A program made the position numbers and the translations under genes. Below, one piece after another: positions 5,740 to 12,885 of a stretch of DNA of 39,253 bases. The stretch's first letter is position 1; the number at the start of each line of letters is the position of its first letter. The stretch comes from a virus: positions 1 through 39,253 of IMG/VR virus record IMGVR_UViG_3300011116_001034. One strand, 5' to 3'. The notes under the pieces were generated by a model. That model ran no database searches. It was not told the DNA's origin and saw only the letters and a list, made by a program, of their open reading frames with translations.

Positions 5740-5880
5740 ATGTTAGATAAGATTAAACACATCGTCAAGGATATTCAACCCATCACATGGATTCTGATTG
5801 CTGTAGGCGTTTTGGCTGCCGTCGTATTAATTGCCGCTTCACAACACGCACCTGCCGTTCCAACCGAAATCGTAAAGTAA
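5740..5880 (+). CDS. Small single-span membrane protein
   Basis: The gene encodes 46 residues. AAGGAGA precedes the ATG. Residues about 15-34 (TWILIAVGVLAAVVLIAAS) form one clear membrane helix, with a Lys-rich N-terminal side and a short Pro-rich C-terminus. It lies 12 bases before a coiled-coil protein gene. A membrane-anchor or lysis-related role is possible but unsupported by a specific motif. Confidence 0.7.
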   Translation: MLDKIKHIVKDIQPITWILIAVGVLAAVVLIAASQHAPAVPTEIVK

Positions 5881-5892
5881 AGGAAAATACAC

Positions 5893-6228
5893 ATGGATCA
5901 TCTCTTTCATAAAAACATTCTACAAGAAAAGCATAACCTCGAATGGCAATTAGCAGAGGCAAATAAAAAGATCGAACAATTGCAAAGAACCATTTCTTCG
6001 CTACAAGAGAAGAAGCAAACCATACCAACTTGGAAGCCATATAAGAACGCTCCGGGATATCCCGAACCAGTTCAAGGCAAAGATGGCAGATGGTATAGTC
6101 CAAACCCAAAACCTCGTCCTGAATCAGATGAACCGGCAATTGATTATCCAGAGGGAGAAGAGCCAGAGTTCCCGTTTGGCCTCGGACAGCCCGGAGATAT
6201 AGTTCCTTCGCATCCTGAGCGTGGATGA
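5893..6228 (+). CDS. Coiled-coil protein with acidic Pro-rich tail
   Basis: The gene encodes 111 residues. AAAGGAAAA precedes the ATG. Residues about 10-42 have coiled-coil heptads (LEWQLAEANKKIEQLQRTIS). The remainder is Pro/Glu-rich with a GRWYSPNPKP segment. It pairs with the 46-residue membrane protein just upstream and may oligomerise. No family recognised. Confidence 0.65.
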   Translation: MDHLFHKNILQEKHNLEWQLAEANKKIEQLQRTISSLQEKKQTIPTWKPYKNAPGYPEPVQGKDGRWYSPNPKPRPESDEPAIDYPEGEEPEFPFGLGQPGDIVPSHPERG

Positions 6229-6268
6229 ATAGTGGCCAAAAAAATTTAAAGGAAAACTGAAAAGTCAT

Positions 6269-6290
6269 CCCCCGTAACTGGGGGTTTTTA
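6269..6290 (+). terminator. Intrinsic terminator
   Basis: CCCCC (6269-6273) and GGGGG (6280-6284) around a six-base loop, followed by TTTTT and more A/T. It lies 40 bases after the coiled-coil gene. Confidence 0.8.
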
Positions 6291-6293
6291 ATT

Positions 6294-6301
6294 TATAAAT
6301 A
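6294..6301 (+). promoter_or_regulatory. T4-type late promoter, consensus
   Basis: TATAAATA, perfect to the T4 late -10 consensus, directly after a terminator and 5 bases before the ATG at 6307. The predicted start site coincides with the start codon, and there is no Shine-Dalgarno. Confidence 0.7.
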
Positions 6302-6306
6302 TTACC

Positions 6307-7152
6307 ATGAAAACATTCAAGCAATTTCTTGCAGAGGATATGCCGATTCTTCAGGACTATGGAAGAAGAGCACCTGGCTATTATTATTCTAAAAAAATAC
6401 AAGTACCTCGTCATATTGGAAAAATAGGACCATATACCGTATGGCACCATGAAGTACACCCGGAATTAGACTCGGAAGTAGTAAGCGTTCATCATGGAAA
6501 TAAGCAAATTGGTGTAGTTCCCTTTGAGCGTGTAGGCAAATATCGCGGTAAGGAAACGATACAACCAGATAATCCCTCATTTGATCGTGAACACAGAGGC
6601 AAAAAAGCAAAAGTAAGAAATCTTGTTCCAAAGGTATATTCGCTGATGGCAGATAATATTGCTCAGATGGAAAGTGGCGATTACCAAACACCTGGTTCTA
6701 GATCTGTATGGAAGAGATTGTCCAAAATGAGGCCAGTTAATGTTCGTGGTAGTTATTATGGTTCTCGTTCTCATGATGTTACTACTTACGGTCACGAAGA
6801 TCATCCCAATTTTACAATGGACTCCGCTGATTATTCGGACTATAAACGCAGACACGAGTATGCAACTAGAATATCAAAAAAACCAAGATTGAGCAATTTA
6901 GATAAAGGCAATTTGGATGCTGCTCTTTCCCGAATGACCGGAGCCCTGAGAGTAGGCGGAATGAATACTAGACGAATGACATCATTACAACATCTTCCAC
7001 ATCCAAGACAATTCAAGAAAAATTCATTACAAATAAATACGAGTGGAAGATATAATCCAGAAAAACACGATGCACTTGTGTATCATCCCGAAGAAGGCGA
7101 TATGTTTACTTTAATATTGCCATCAAGAGGAAAACGAAAGAAGAAGAAATGA
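6307..7152 (+). CDS. Predicted capsid-targeted internal protein 3
   Basis: The gene encodes 281 residues. The N-terminus MKTFKQFLAE ends in L-A-E, the prohead protease cleavage motif. The body is strongly basic and rich in Tyr, His and Arg, and ends in a Lys run (GKRKKKK). A segment near residues 120-140 (ESGDYQTPGSRSVWKRLSK) resembles a motif I associate with uncharacterised phage proteins, with QTPG and a Trp-x3-Leu spacing. The consensus late promoter just upstream fits packaging into proheads. It overlaps the next gene by 4 bases (ATGA). Enzyme function not recognised. Confidence 0.7.
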   Translation: MKTFKQFLAEDMPILQDYGRRAPGYYYSKKIQVPRHIGKIGPYTVWHHEVHPELDSEVVSVHHGNKQIGVVPFERVGKYRGKETIQPDNPSFDREHRGKKAKVRNLVPKVYSLMADNIAQMESGDYQTPGSRSVWKRLSKMRPVNVRGSYYGSRSHDVTTYGHEDHPNFTMDSADYSDYKRRHEYATRISKKPRLSNLDKGNLDAALSRMTGALRVGGMNTRRMTSLQHLPHPRQFKKNSLQINTSGRYNPEKHDALVYHPEEGDMFTLILPSRGKRKKKK

Positions 7153-8261
7153 AATCATTCATTAAATATTTAAGTGAAGCAAAGTTCGAACCAGGCGGCG
7201 AGGATCTAGGAAAACTGTTTGGTCCTAGAGGTAAGTTCTCTCCCAAAGCAAAAGACGCACCCAAAGAGCGCACAGCATTTCAACGATCCGTTCAGGCAGG
7301 TCGTATGGGTGTTGGTAAGTTCAATGCAATGATTCAGGGTATCTTTGGTCCTTCATCCGGCGATGTGAAAGAACCCGAGACTAAATCGCATGTAGATACT
7401 CTTCGTGATAAACTTCGTGATGCTGGTAAAGAGATGAAGAAGACTGATATTACACCAGATCTTCAAAAGAAGATTGATGCAGTGAAAAATATGCGCGGGG
7501 AAAAGGTCTTCTTCCCGCGTGGGAAGAAGAAAGATGGTAGTGGTAGACAAAAATTTACTACTGTTAGACCAACGCTTCCTTCTTTCTGGAATCATACAAT
7601 TAGAGCAGAACCAGGCAAAAGTACTAATCTACCAAAGTACATTGCTGCTAGTTTAAATGATCATTTGTCTAGACTTCATAATGAGTTCTTCTCGGACAAT
7701 AATAGAACACCAACACAACAAGAAGCAAAAAAGATAGCACATGAAGTTGTTGATGATCATTTTGATGGAGTGCAACGAAGATTAAAGATAGCAAAGTTCA
7801 CCAGTAAATCAGGTAAACCAGTTAAGATTACTCATTTTGAAAGCATGAGAGAAAATCCACATGGATTATATGATCGTGGAAACGATGACTCTGGTTTTAT
7901 GCCAGATGGAAGACATCTTGTTGTCCATTTTGATCATCATCACACGGGTGAATACAACATAAACAACGATCATAGTCATGCACAGCATATTGCAAAACAA
8001 TTGAAAGCAACAACTGGACACGATTGGTTCCATGTTCCCTATAACGAGGGAGCAACGATTCGTGAAAAGAAAGTTGTGTTCCGTGGAAATAAAAGTAGTC
8101 CAATGTTGTTTTCGACCAGCATGACACATCCTGATATTGATCTCGGTGACGGGGATGACATGGACAATAAGGGAGGGGATGGTGGTGGACCAGACGGACC
8201 AGACGAGCCAAGACCAATTGTTCCTAGACGCCCAAGAGGCAGAAAACCTCAGTTAGTCTGA
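7149..8261 (+). CDS. Predicted capsid-targeted internal protein 4
   Basis: The gene encodes 370 residues. The N-terminus MKSFIKYLSE ends in L-S-E, again the (I/L)-x-E motif. The body is basic up to about residue 210. It then has a His/Asp-rich domain (VVHFDHHHTGEYNINNDHSHAQHIAKQL, quoted in part: DHHHTGEYN and DHSHAQHIA) that could bind metal. It ends in an acidic Gly/Asp-rich linker and a basic Arg/Pro tail. The domain order suggests a real effector rather than filler. It is translationally coupled to the upstream gene, and a bidirectional terminator follows 7 bases after the stop. Function unknown. Confidence 0.7.
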   Translation: MKSFIKYLSEAKFEPGGEDLGKLFGPRGKFSPKAKDAPKERTAFQRSVQAGRMGVGKFNAMIQGIFGPSSGDVKEPETKSHVDTLRDKLRDAGKEMKKTDITPDLQKKIDAVKNMRGEKVFFPRGKKKDGSGRQKFTTVRPTLPSFWNHTIRAEPGKSTNLPKYIAASLNDHLSRLHNEFFSDNNRTPTQQEAKKIAHEVVDDHFDGVQRRLKIAKFTSKSGKPVKITHFESMRENPHGLYDRGNDDSGFMPDGRHLVVHFDHHHTGEYNINNDHSHAQHIAKQLKATTGHDWFHVPYNEGATIREKKVVFRGNKSSPMLFSTSMTHPDIDLGDGDDMDNKGGDGGGPDGPDEPRPIVPRRPRGRKPQLV

Positions 8262-8268
8262 GAATATA

Positions 8269-8294
8269 AAAAACCCCCCGAAAGGGGGGTTTTT
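8269..8294. terminator. Bidirectional intrinsic terminator
   Basis: AAAAACCCCCC pairs with GGGGGGTTTTT around GAAA. The A-run and T-run make it work on both strands, as fits the convergent genes at 7149-8261 (+) and 8318-8668 (-). Confidence 0.9.
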
Positions 8295-8317
8295 GTTTAT
8301 CAATTATAAACTATTGC

Positions 8318-8668
8318 TTAATATGCAATATAAGATAATGTTACGCCGTCTGTTATTGTTCCACTTGTTGTTTTGACCATGATTGTATTTAAATCGTTTG
8401 TTTTGAAGAATACATCTTGGCCTGATGGAAGAACAAAACCGTCAGTGTTTGCTGTGTTTGCTGTTCCTCCAGTTATACCATAAATGGAAATAACAGGAAG
8501 CGGGGTGGCGTTACCGCTATTGTATATTTGAACACCTTCTTTTAAACTAACCGATCTTCCTGCGGTTGTTGCGCCAGAACTTGGGTTTATTAAATACTTC
8601 CATCCTGAGACTGTATTGCCTCCGGTTATTCCTACTGTTCTAATTGCTACTGGGTTTCTAAATGGCAT
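8318..8668 (-). CDS. Probable virion decoration or fibre protein, small
   Basis: The gene encodes 116 residues, rich in Gly, Thr, Ser and Val with beta-strand periodicity. AGGAAGAGGAACC precedes the ATG. The end (DGFVLPSGQDVFFKTNDL ... ISYIAY-like strands) has the same layout as the C-terminus of the 422-residue protein at 17934-19202 (ADGYPLDAGESIFIECDAV), and both carry an ISIYGITG/ISIYGVTG segment, so they are probably paralogous. A perfect late box on the minus strand lies 21 bases upstream, supporting a late virion gene. Exact role unknown. Confidence 0.6.
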   Translation of the reverse strand: MPFRNPVAIRTVGITGGNTVSGWKYLINPSSGATTAGRSVSLKEGVQIYNSGNATPLPVISIYGITGGTANTANTDGFVLPSGQDVFFKTNDLNTIMVKTTSGTITDGVTLSYIAY

Positions 8669-8689
8669 ATTGGTTCCTCTTCCTTTATC

Positions 8690-8701
8690 TATTTATAAAT
8701 A
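8690..8701. promoter_or_regulatory. Palindromic bidirectional late promoter
   Basis: TATTTATAAATA is a perfect 12-base palindrome that contains TATAAATA on both strands (8694-8701 plus, 8690-8697 minus). It lies between divergent genes starting at 8668 (-) and 8716 (+), each with a ribosome binding site. Confidence 0.7.
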
Positions 8702-8715
8702 TCTATGGAGTATTT

Positions 8716-8907
8716 ATGAATTTCAAAGATCTACGAGTAAAATTAAAAGAAATGACTAGTAATCTAGAAGAGAAGTGGGTAGAATACAACTTCAATTTTG
8801 GCGAAGACAAAGCAGAAGGTAAACGAATAAATAAAAAGAATCGTAAAAGATTCGGCCAACCTTCAACTCTTCCCGGAGAAAAAGATGCCCCCAATCAAGA
8901 GAATTAA
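8716..8907 (+). CDS. Small charged protein, possible capsid-targeted
   Basis: The gene encodes 63 residues. GGAG lies 5 bases before ATG 8716, so this start is preferred over an in-frame ATG at 8662 that lies on the other side of the promoter. The N-terminus MNFKDLRVKLKEM is amphipathic and contains L-K-E, possibly a divergent capsid-targeting leader. The rest is charged with a Lys/Arg cluster (GKRINKKNRKRFG). It overlaps the next gene by 23 bases. Confidence 0.65.
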   Translation: MNFKDLRVKLKEMTSNLEEKWVEYNFNFGEDKAEGKRINKKNRKRFGQPSTLPGEKDAPNQEN

Positions 8908-9208
8908 TAGAGAATTAGTAGTAAAGTCACTTTTAAAGGGAACTTGTAAGGTGGTTTTCCGAAAAGTAACAGATGGTAGATTTAGAGCAATGTATTGTAC
9001 GCTAGATCGAAAATCGTTACCAAACAATACCGCAAGGTATATCAAAAACATCATGATGCCTTCTTCACAAGAAGATCTTGATTTGGTTCCCGTTTATGAT
9101 ATAATCAAAAGAGACTGGAGAAGTTTCCGTTTACAGAATGTTGAATATTTTTACGACACTAAAGAATTGATTCAAAGAAAGGAAATTGAAGATGAAGATC
9201 GTGAATAA
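8885..9208 (+). CDS. SH3-like barrel (WYL_2/DUF2693-type) phage protein
   Basis: The gene encodes 107 residues. CCCGGAGAAAAAG provides the ribosome site. The layout TCKVVFRKVTDGRFRAMYCTLD, then a variable loop, then VYDIIKRDWRSFRLQNVEYF (both quoted within limits as the two halves of the barrel) fits the small SH3-like family common in T4-like phages of aquatic bacteria. Family members are thought to bind nucleic acid or protein, with no established function. The C-terminus is very acidic. It overlaps the next gene by 17 bases. Confidence 0.6.
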   Translation: MPPIKRINRELVVKSLLKGTCKVVFRKVTDGRFRAMYCTLDRKSLPNNTARYIKNIMMPSSQEDLDLVPVYDIIKRDWRSFRLQNVEYFYDTKELIQRKEIEDEDRE

Positions 9209-9542
9209 CACAGGCGCCGATACAGAAAACATTTTAAATGGTTCTATGGTTTTTGAAGCAGAATTGTTCCATAGTGGAATCAATCCTAAGATTTCGTTTT
9301 TTAAAGACTCGGAAGGAAATACAAATCTTAATTTCAAAAATTGGGATACATTAGAAGCAATTGATTCTGTGACTCCTGATCAGGCAGAAGAAATGGTGAA
9401 TACCTTGGTCGAAGCAATTAATTTTGCTCGTCATTATGTACATGAACAAGAAGATTTATTTACCGCTTTATATAATCAACCACAGGAGATAGCAAATGTT
9501 CAATCGAACCAATCAACAGGCGGAGACACCCAAGGAGGATGA
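9192..9542 (+). CDS. Hypothetical acidic phage protein
   Basis: The gene encodes 116 residues. AAAGGAAA precedes the ATG at 9192 with good spacing, so the TTG at 9186 is rejected. The protein is acidic with a helical C-terminal half (TPDQAEEMVNTLVEAINFA) and a Gln/Gly-rich tail. It overlaps its neighbours on both sides, forming one tightly packed operon from 8716 to 9693. No family recognised. Confidence 0.65.
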   Translation: MKIVNNTGADTENILNGSMVFEAELFHSGINPKISFFKDSEGNTNLNFKNWDTLEAIDSVTPDQAEEMVNTLVEAINFARHYVHEQEDLFTALYNQPQEIANVQSNQSTGGDTQGG

Positions 9543-9693
9543 ATTTTGTTCAAAACTCATAGAATTATCGGCCGATGCTGTGCTTTCCTATGAGAAATAT
9601 CTTTTGGACAAAATTGATCACAAACAGCTTGCAAAGACAATGAAAACTTTGCGAGAGCATATAGAAAAAACAAAACACAATTTTTTCAAATAA
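9496..9693 (+). CDS. Small helical hypothetical protein
   Basis: The gene encodes 65 residues. CAGGAGATAGCAA precedes the ATG. It is mostly alpha-helical and charged ([20 protein letters not shown]), with no membrane segment or cysteine motif. It is the last gene of the packed cluster before the GMP reductase gene, 11 bases away. No family recognised. Confidence 0.6.
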   Translation: MFNRTNQQAETPKEDEFCSKLIELSADAVLSYEKYLLDKIDHKQLAKTMKTLREHIEKTKHNFFK

Positions 9694-9704
9694 CTTTTTA
9701 TATT

Positions 9705-10724
9705 ATGCATATTGATAATGAAATCAAACTTGATTACAGTGATGTTCTAATTCGCCCAAAGCGTTCAAGACTGAATTCACGAGCTGAAGTTAAAATCACC
9801 CGTGAATTTAGATTTCCACATTCGCCGCAAACATGGACAGGTGTTCCTCTCATGGCGGCAAATATGGATACCACAGGTACAATAGAGATGGCAAATGCAT
9901 TATCACAAATGCAAGCCATCACTTGTCTTCATAAATATATGACTAAGGAAGAAGTACCACTACTAAACGATAAGAATTTTGTTGCTCTTAGTTGTGGTTT
10001 GGATAATCCAAGCATAAATTACCTTCACGGAAATTTTGGTAATGGATTTAAGTTTATTTGTTTGGATGTTGCAAATGGATATTCTGAAAGATTTATTGAT
10101 CTAGTAAAGGACATGAGAAAAATATGGAAGAATGCAATCATAATAGCAGGAAATGTAGTTACTGCCGAAATGACGGAGGCCTTGATTTTGGCTGGGGCGG
10201 ATATAGTGAAGGTTGGTATTGGCCCTGGCAGCGTTTGCACAACAAGGAAGATAACAGGAGTTGGATATCCACAACTATCCGCAGTCATAGAGTGTTCAGA
10301 CGCGGCCCACGGTCTTGGCGGGCATATCGTAGCAGACGGTGGTTGCACTTGTCCCGGAGATGTAGCGAAAGCGTTTGCGGCGGGGGCGGACTTCGTAATG
10401 CTTGGTGGGATGCTAGCTGGCTCCGAAGAATCAGGAGCAGAGAAGTTTACAGACTCATCTGGCGTAGTTAAAAAGAGATTCTATGGTATGTCATCAAAAG
10501 AAGCGATGGATCGGTATTCGGGTGGCGTAGCAAATTATAGAGCGGCAGAGGGTAAGTCTGTAGAAATTGCGTATTCTGGTCCAGTTCATGGTATTGTAGA
10601 TGAAATTTTGGGCGGGATACGATCTGCCTGCACATATGTAGGTGCAAAGAGTATCAAGGATTTACCGAAGTGTACTACCTTTGTGAGAGTGAATCGTCAG
10701 TTAAATACAATTTTTGGAGGTTAA
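9705..10724 (+). CDS. guaC: GMP reductase
   Basis: The gene encodes 339 residues, close to the 347 of the E. coli enzyme, and is highly similar along its whole length from what I remember of that sequence. GuaC converts GMP to IMP and ammonia with NADPH. The motifs are DVLIRPKRS near the start, AANMDT (residues 51-56), [17 protein letters not shown], and the catalytic loop GPGSVCTTR with Cys178. The cofactor and IMP loop follows (SDGGC-like [16 protein letters not shown]), then [14 protein letters not shown] and YRAAEGK. No CBS domains are present, which, with [11 protein letters not shown] and RSACTYVGA, separates it from IMP dehydrogenase. There is no Shine-Dalgarno before the ATG. It would return guanine nucleotides to the IMP/adenine branch during infection. 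Confidence in the family is very high. Confidence 0.95.
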   Translation: MHIDNEIKLDYSDVLIRPKRSRLNSRAEVKITREFRFPHSPQTWTGVPLMAANMDTTGTIEMANALSQMQAITCLHKYMTKEEVPLLNDKNFVALSCGLDNPSINYLHGNFGNGFKFICLDVANGYSERFIDLVKDMRKIWKNAIIIAGNVVTAEMTEALILAGADIVKVGIGPGSVCTTRKITGVGYPQLSAVIECSDAAHGLGGHIVADGGCTCPGDVAKAFAAGADFVMLGGMLAGSEESGAEKFTDSSGVVKKRFYGMSSKEAMDRYSGGVANYRAAEGKSVEIAYSGPVHGIVDEILGGIRSACTYVGAKSIKDLPKCTTFVRVNRQLNTIFGG

Positions 10725-10725
10725 T

Positions 10726-10893
10726 ATGAATAGCAATGGAAGAAAAATGAAGTTAAAGAAGTCGCATAGAATGAAGTTGAAGAAGACAAAAATGCAACTA
10801 CAACTATTGAATGCGAAAAAGAAGACACTTGAACTACTGGATCGTGATGGCAAATTGCCACTAATTGTCAAGAAACAAAAGTTACGGCCATGA
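10726..10893 (+). CDS. Very small basic protein with MKLKK repeats
   Basis: The gene encodes 55 residues. GGAGG at 10716-10720, inside the end of guaC, lies 5 bases before the ATG. The stop overlaps the next ATG (ATGA). The sequence is Lys/Leu-rich and helical, with MKLKK occurring twice (residues 8-12 and 16-20) and AKKKTLELL later. Such a peptide could bind nucleic acid, but no family is recognised. Its position couples guaC to the downstream gene. Confidence 0.7.
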   Translation: MNSNGRKMKLKKSHRMKLKKTKMQLQLLNAKKKTLELLDRDGKLPLIVKKQKLRP

Positions 10894-11432
10894 ATATTTT
10901 TGTCTTGGATAGAAACCCAACAAACGCAGCCAAGATGATGTGCGATAAGCATGTCGTTAAGATGATTGTTGAATCATGTCAATTGTTGTCAACTGCCCAT
11001 CATGTGTTGGATGGGCAAGAAGTAACTATTGATTCCGGTAAGCGAAAGTACAAGACATATATTTGTTCGCAAAATAATATTTGCAAAGCAACCATGATTA
11101 ATCATCCATGCACAATATGGACGAGGAATTCAAGAGCAAATTATTTTTGGTTGTGGGAACATGCATATATGCTATGTGTTGAATATACCAATCGATATGC
11201 CAAAGTACATTCTATGCAAAAGATGGTAGAAGGTCCATTGAATGATCTACCGAAGAATATCAACACAGGCGGATTGACTGACTTTCCCCAAGCAATGCCT
11301 GATGCCTATAAGCACGAAGATGTAGTTGCCGCATATCGTGCCTATTACTTAGGCGAGAAGGCAAGATTTGCTAAGTGGCGTGTAGGAAATATTCCGAATT
11401 GGTGGTTGACAAAGAATGAAGTTGTGGTATAA
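10890..11432 (+). CDS. Conserved phage protein of CDKHVVK type
   Basis: The gene encodes 180 residues. I recognise the sequence type from many T4-like phages. It starts MNIFVLDRNPTNAAKMMCDKHVVKM, quoted here as MNIFVLDRNP and CDKHVVKMIVES. Later come NHPCTIWTRNSRANYFWLW and, near the end, FAKWRVGNIPNWW. The conserved Cys18, His21 and several aromatic residues look catalytic or metal-binding, but I know no proven activity. The start overlaps the stop of the small basic gene (ATGA). Confidence 0.7.
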   Translation: MNIFVLDRNPTNAAKMMCDKHVVKMIVESCQLLSTAHHVLDGQEVTIDSGKRKYKTYICSQNNICKATMINHPCTIWTRNSRANYFWLWEHAYMLCVEYTNRYAKVHSMQKMVEGPLNDLPKNINTGGLTDFPQAMPDAYKHEDVVAAYRAYYLGEKARFAKWRVGNIPNWWLTKNEVVV

Positions 11433-11612
11433 TTATCGGACATCCCTGATGGAGAACGAACATGATTAGTTAGATGTATTTTTTTATTAAGTATATGTTT
11501 TATTAACAAAACTGCCCCAACAGCCAAAACTGGGTAGGTTTAGGAATTTTGGATTGTCCGTAAACCGAGATTAGAATCCAGGCGTAATGCGAACCCGTCC
11601 ACTCGCAATTTT
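11433..11612. other. Gene-free stretch before the tRNA pair
   Basis: No gene is seen in these 180 bases. A weak promoter-like pair TTGGAT (11549-11554) and TAGAAT (11572-11577) with a 17-base spacer could transcribe the two tRNAs, and a TATTTTTTTATT run at about 11478 could be part of a weak terminator. Both are low confidence. Confidence 0.3.
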
Positions 11613-11685
11613 GCCTCTATAGCTCAGCTGGTAGAGCATTCGGCTTTTAACCGATAGGTCACAGGTTCGATCCCTGTTGGAGGCA
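11613..11685 (+). tRNA. tRNA-Lys(UUU)
   Basis: Length 73 nt. The acceptor GCCTCTA pairs with TGGAGGC (one G-U). The anticodon loop is CTTTTAA, anticodon TTT. The T arm ACAGG-TTCGATC-CCTGT is intact, the D arm AGCTC...GAGC is intact, the discriminator is A, and CCA is not encoded. It reads AAA/AAG. Confidence 0.95.
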
Positions 11686-11701
11686 TTTGAAAATTTGGTT
11701 T

Positions 11702-11773
11702 GCCGCCTTAGCTCAACGGTAGAGCAATGCTTTTGTAAAGCATAGGTTGCTGGTTCAAATCCAGTAGGCGGCT
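11702..11773 (+). tRNA. tRNA-Thr(UGU)
   Basis: Length 72 nt. The acceptor GCCGCCT pairs with AGGCGGC. The anticodon stem ATGCT/AGCAT holds the loop TTTGTAA, anticodon TGT. The T arm CTGG-TTCAAAT-CCAG and the D arm are intact; CCA is not encoded. It reads ACA. Confidence 0.95.
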
Positions 11774-11796
11774 TGGGAAAAATCGAACAAAGGGTA

Positions 11797-11825
11797 TTGA
11801 CAAACGATCAAGACTTTGTTAGAAT
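11797..11825 (+). promoter_or_regulatory. Sigma70-type promoter
   Basis: TTGACA (perfect), 17 bases, TAGAAT (five of six). It drives the HTH gene, with a leader of about 80 nt before ATG 11913. Confidence 0.85.
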
Positions 11826-11912
11826 AGGGACATAGTGATCGGGACTGAAACGCAACTCGCAGTTTCCGATGGTAACAAAAGGAGTGCAAACAAGTTTGAG
11901 GAAATAGTTAGT

Positions 11913-12179
11913 ATGAGCAATAGCAATCTTAGCAAGCAGCGTCAGGTCATTAATCATCTTTATCGCGGTTGGGGCATCGATGCCCGTGAAGCGCGTCTGA
12001 AGTACGGTGTGAAGAATCTTCGCGCCACCATGTCTTCCATTCGTGAACTCGTTGAGAAGTTTGGAAACTGGGAGATCGTGACTGATTCGAGCGGTCGTTA
12101 CTTCATGGCAGACACCCACCCCGGTGATCGCGCCTACAAGTTCCGCAAGGACGGTTCGCGTTTCCTGATGAACGCCTGA
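11913..12179 (+). CDS. Small helix-turn-helix (HTH_39-like) protein
   Basis: The gene encodes 88 residues. The ATG at 11913 has GAGGAA 9 bases upstream; an in-frame GTG at 11835 is less likely. The core QVINHLYRGWGIDAREARLK, followed by YGVKNLRATMSSIRELV, is a winged helix-turn-helix with the recognition helix NLRATMSSIRE. It matches the small phage HTH family with 'A-x3-G-I-x-N-L-x-A-x-I-x-x-L' spacing. The C-terminal wing is Gly/Arg-rich. It is transcribed alone from the strong promoter at 11797 and ends at a strong terminator. It is likely an early regulator; the target is unknown. Confidence 0.75.
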   Translation: MSNSNLSKQRQVINHLYRGWGIDAREARLKYGVKNLRATMSSIRELVEKFGNWEIVTDSSGRYFMADTHPGDRAYKFRKDGSRFLMNA

Positions 12180-12200
12180 ACAATTTGCTAATCTACTTCG

Positions 12201-12237
12201 CAGGGAAGTATTCCGAAAGGAATCTTCCCTGTTTTTT
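12201..12237 (+). terminator. Intrinsic terminator ending directly at the next ATG
   Basis: CAGGGAA pairs with TTCCCTG and ATTCC with GGAAT around a GAAA tetraloop, with one bulged base, followed by TTTTTT. The U-tract ends at 12237 and the next start codon is 12238-12240. The only Shine-Dalgarno-like sequence (AAAGGAA) lies inside the hairpin. Confidence 0.9.
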
Positions 12238-12600
12238 ATGAAAAACTTTCTAGCATACGCATATCCACTTTGTCTTGAGATTCCAAGGCAGAAAAAGCAT
12301 GTTAGCCTTGTTGTGCATCGTAACAGAGTAATTTCTGTTGGCAGAAATATGTTCAAGACTCATCCACGCGCCAAAGAGATCGGATATCCATTTGAAGAAA
12401 TGCATTCCGAACTTGATGCGTTCAGAAAAGTTCCAAGGCAATTTCGCGGATGTAAGTTGGATCTGATTAATGTTCGTTATAATAAATTTGGGCATATTCG
12501 AATGTCTCGCCCATGTGAACTTTGTATGCCTTGGTGCAGAGAAGTTTTTGACAAAATTTACTATACAACGGACGATGGAATTGTTAAACTGGAGGACTAA
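12238..12600 (+). CDS. Small CMP/dCMP-deaminase-like protein
   Basis: The gene encodes 120 residues. The zinc and catalytic motifs of the cytidine/deoxycytidylate deaminase superfamily are present: His56-Ser-Glu58 (EMHSELDAF), in which Glu would be the proton shuttle, and Pro92-Cys93-x2-Cys96 (RPCELCMPWC). The protein is shorter than typical dCMP deaminases (about 150-190), so it is a minimal core. It could supply dUMP/dTTP precursors or act on another base or nucleic acid; the substrate cannot be told. The start abuts a terminator. The stop overlaps the next start (TAATG). Confidence 0.75.
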   Translation: MKNFLAYAYPLCLEIPRQKKHVSLVVHRNRVISVGRNMFKTHPRAKEIGYPFEEMHSELDAFRKVPRQFRGCKLDLINVRYNKFGHIRMSRPCELCMPWCREVFDKIYYTTDDGIVKLED

Positions 12601-12863
12601 TGTATAGACTTTTCATTGATGTACCAATTGAAACGATGACGACTGAACAGGCAGCTGAAATTGCCGCAAAGATTGTTCATGCCTGTATTGAGTCCAATAA
12701 GAGTGAACTTATCGGACGTTCCATTGAACAAGTTAATTATCGGCTTGGCCACGATGAAGATCGGCAGCCGAGAAATTACCTCATTTTGGATGCCGCAGGA
12801 CACGCCGCAACCAAGAAGAGCAGAATTAACTTGAAAAATTTACTTGACACCGAGTCTCATTAG
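12600..12863 (+). CDS. Hypothetical phage protein
   Basis: The gene encodes 87 residues. Its ATG overlaps the stop of the deaminase-like gene by one base, indicating coupling, and GGAGG (12591-12595, within the deaminase end) supplies the ribosome site. The N-terminus MYRLFIDVPIETMTTEQAAE resembles a beta strand then a helix. The protein ends in a basic segment. No family recognised. The promoter for tRNA-Ile lies within its last codons. Confidence 0.65.
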   Translation: MYRLFIDVPIETMTTEQAAEIAAKIVHACIESNKSELIGRSIEQVNYRLGHDEDRQPRNYLILDAAGHAATKKSRINLKNLLDTESH

Positions 12864-12872
12864 TAGTATACT
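12844..12872 (+). promoter_or_regulatory. Strong sigma70-type promoter for tRNA-Ile
   Basis: TTGACA (perfect), 17 bases, TATACT (five of six). The start site would be about 7 bases before the tRNA 5' end at 12886. Confidence 0.9.
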
Positions 12873-12885
12873 TATGAGACAACTT

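Noticed and set aside
9705-10724. IMP dehydrogenase as the call for the guaC-like gene
   Set aside because: The length, absence of CBS domains and detailed motifs fit GMP reductase rather than IMP dehydrogenase.
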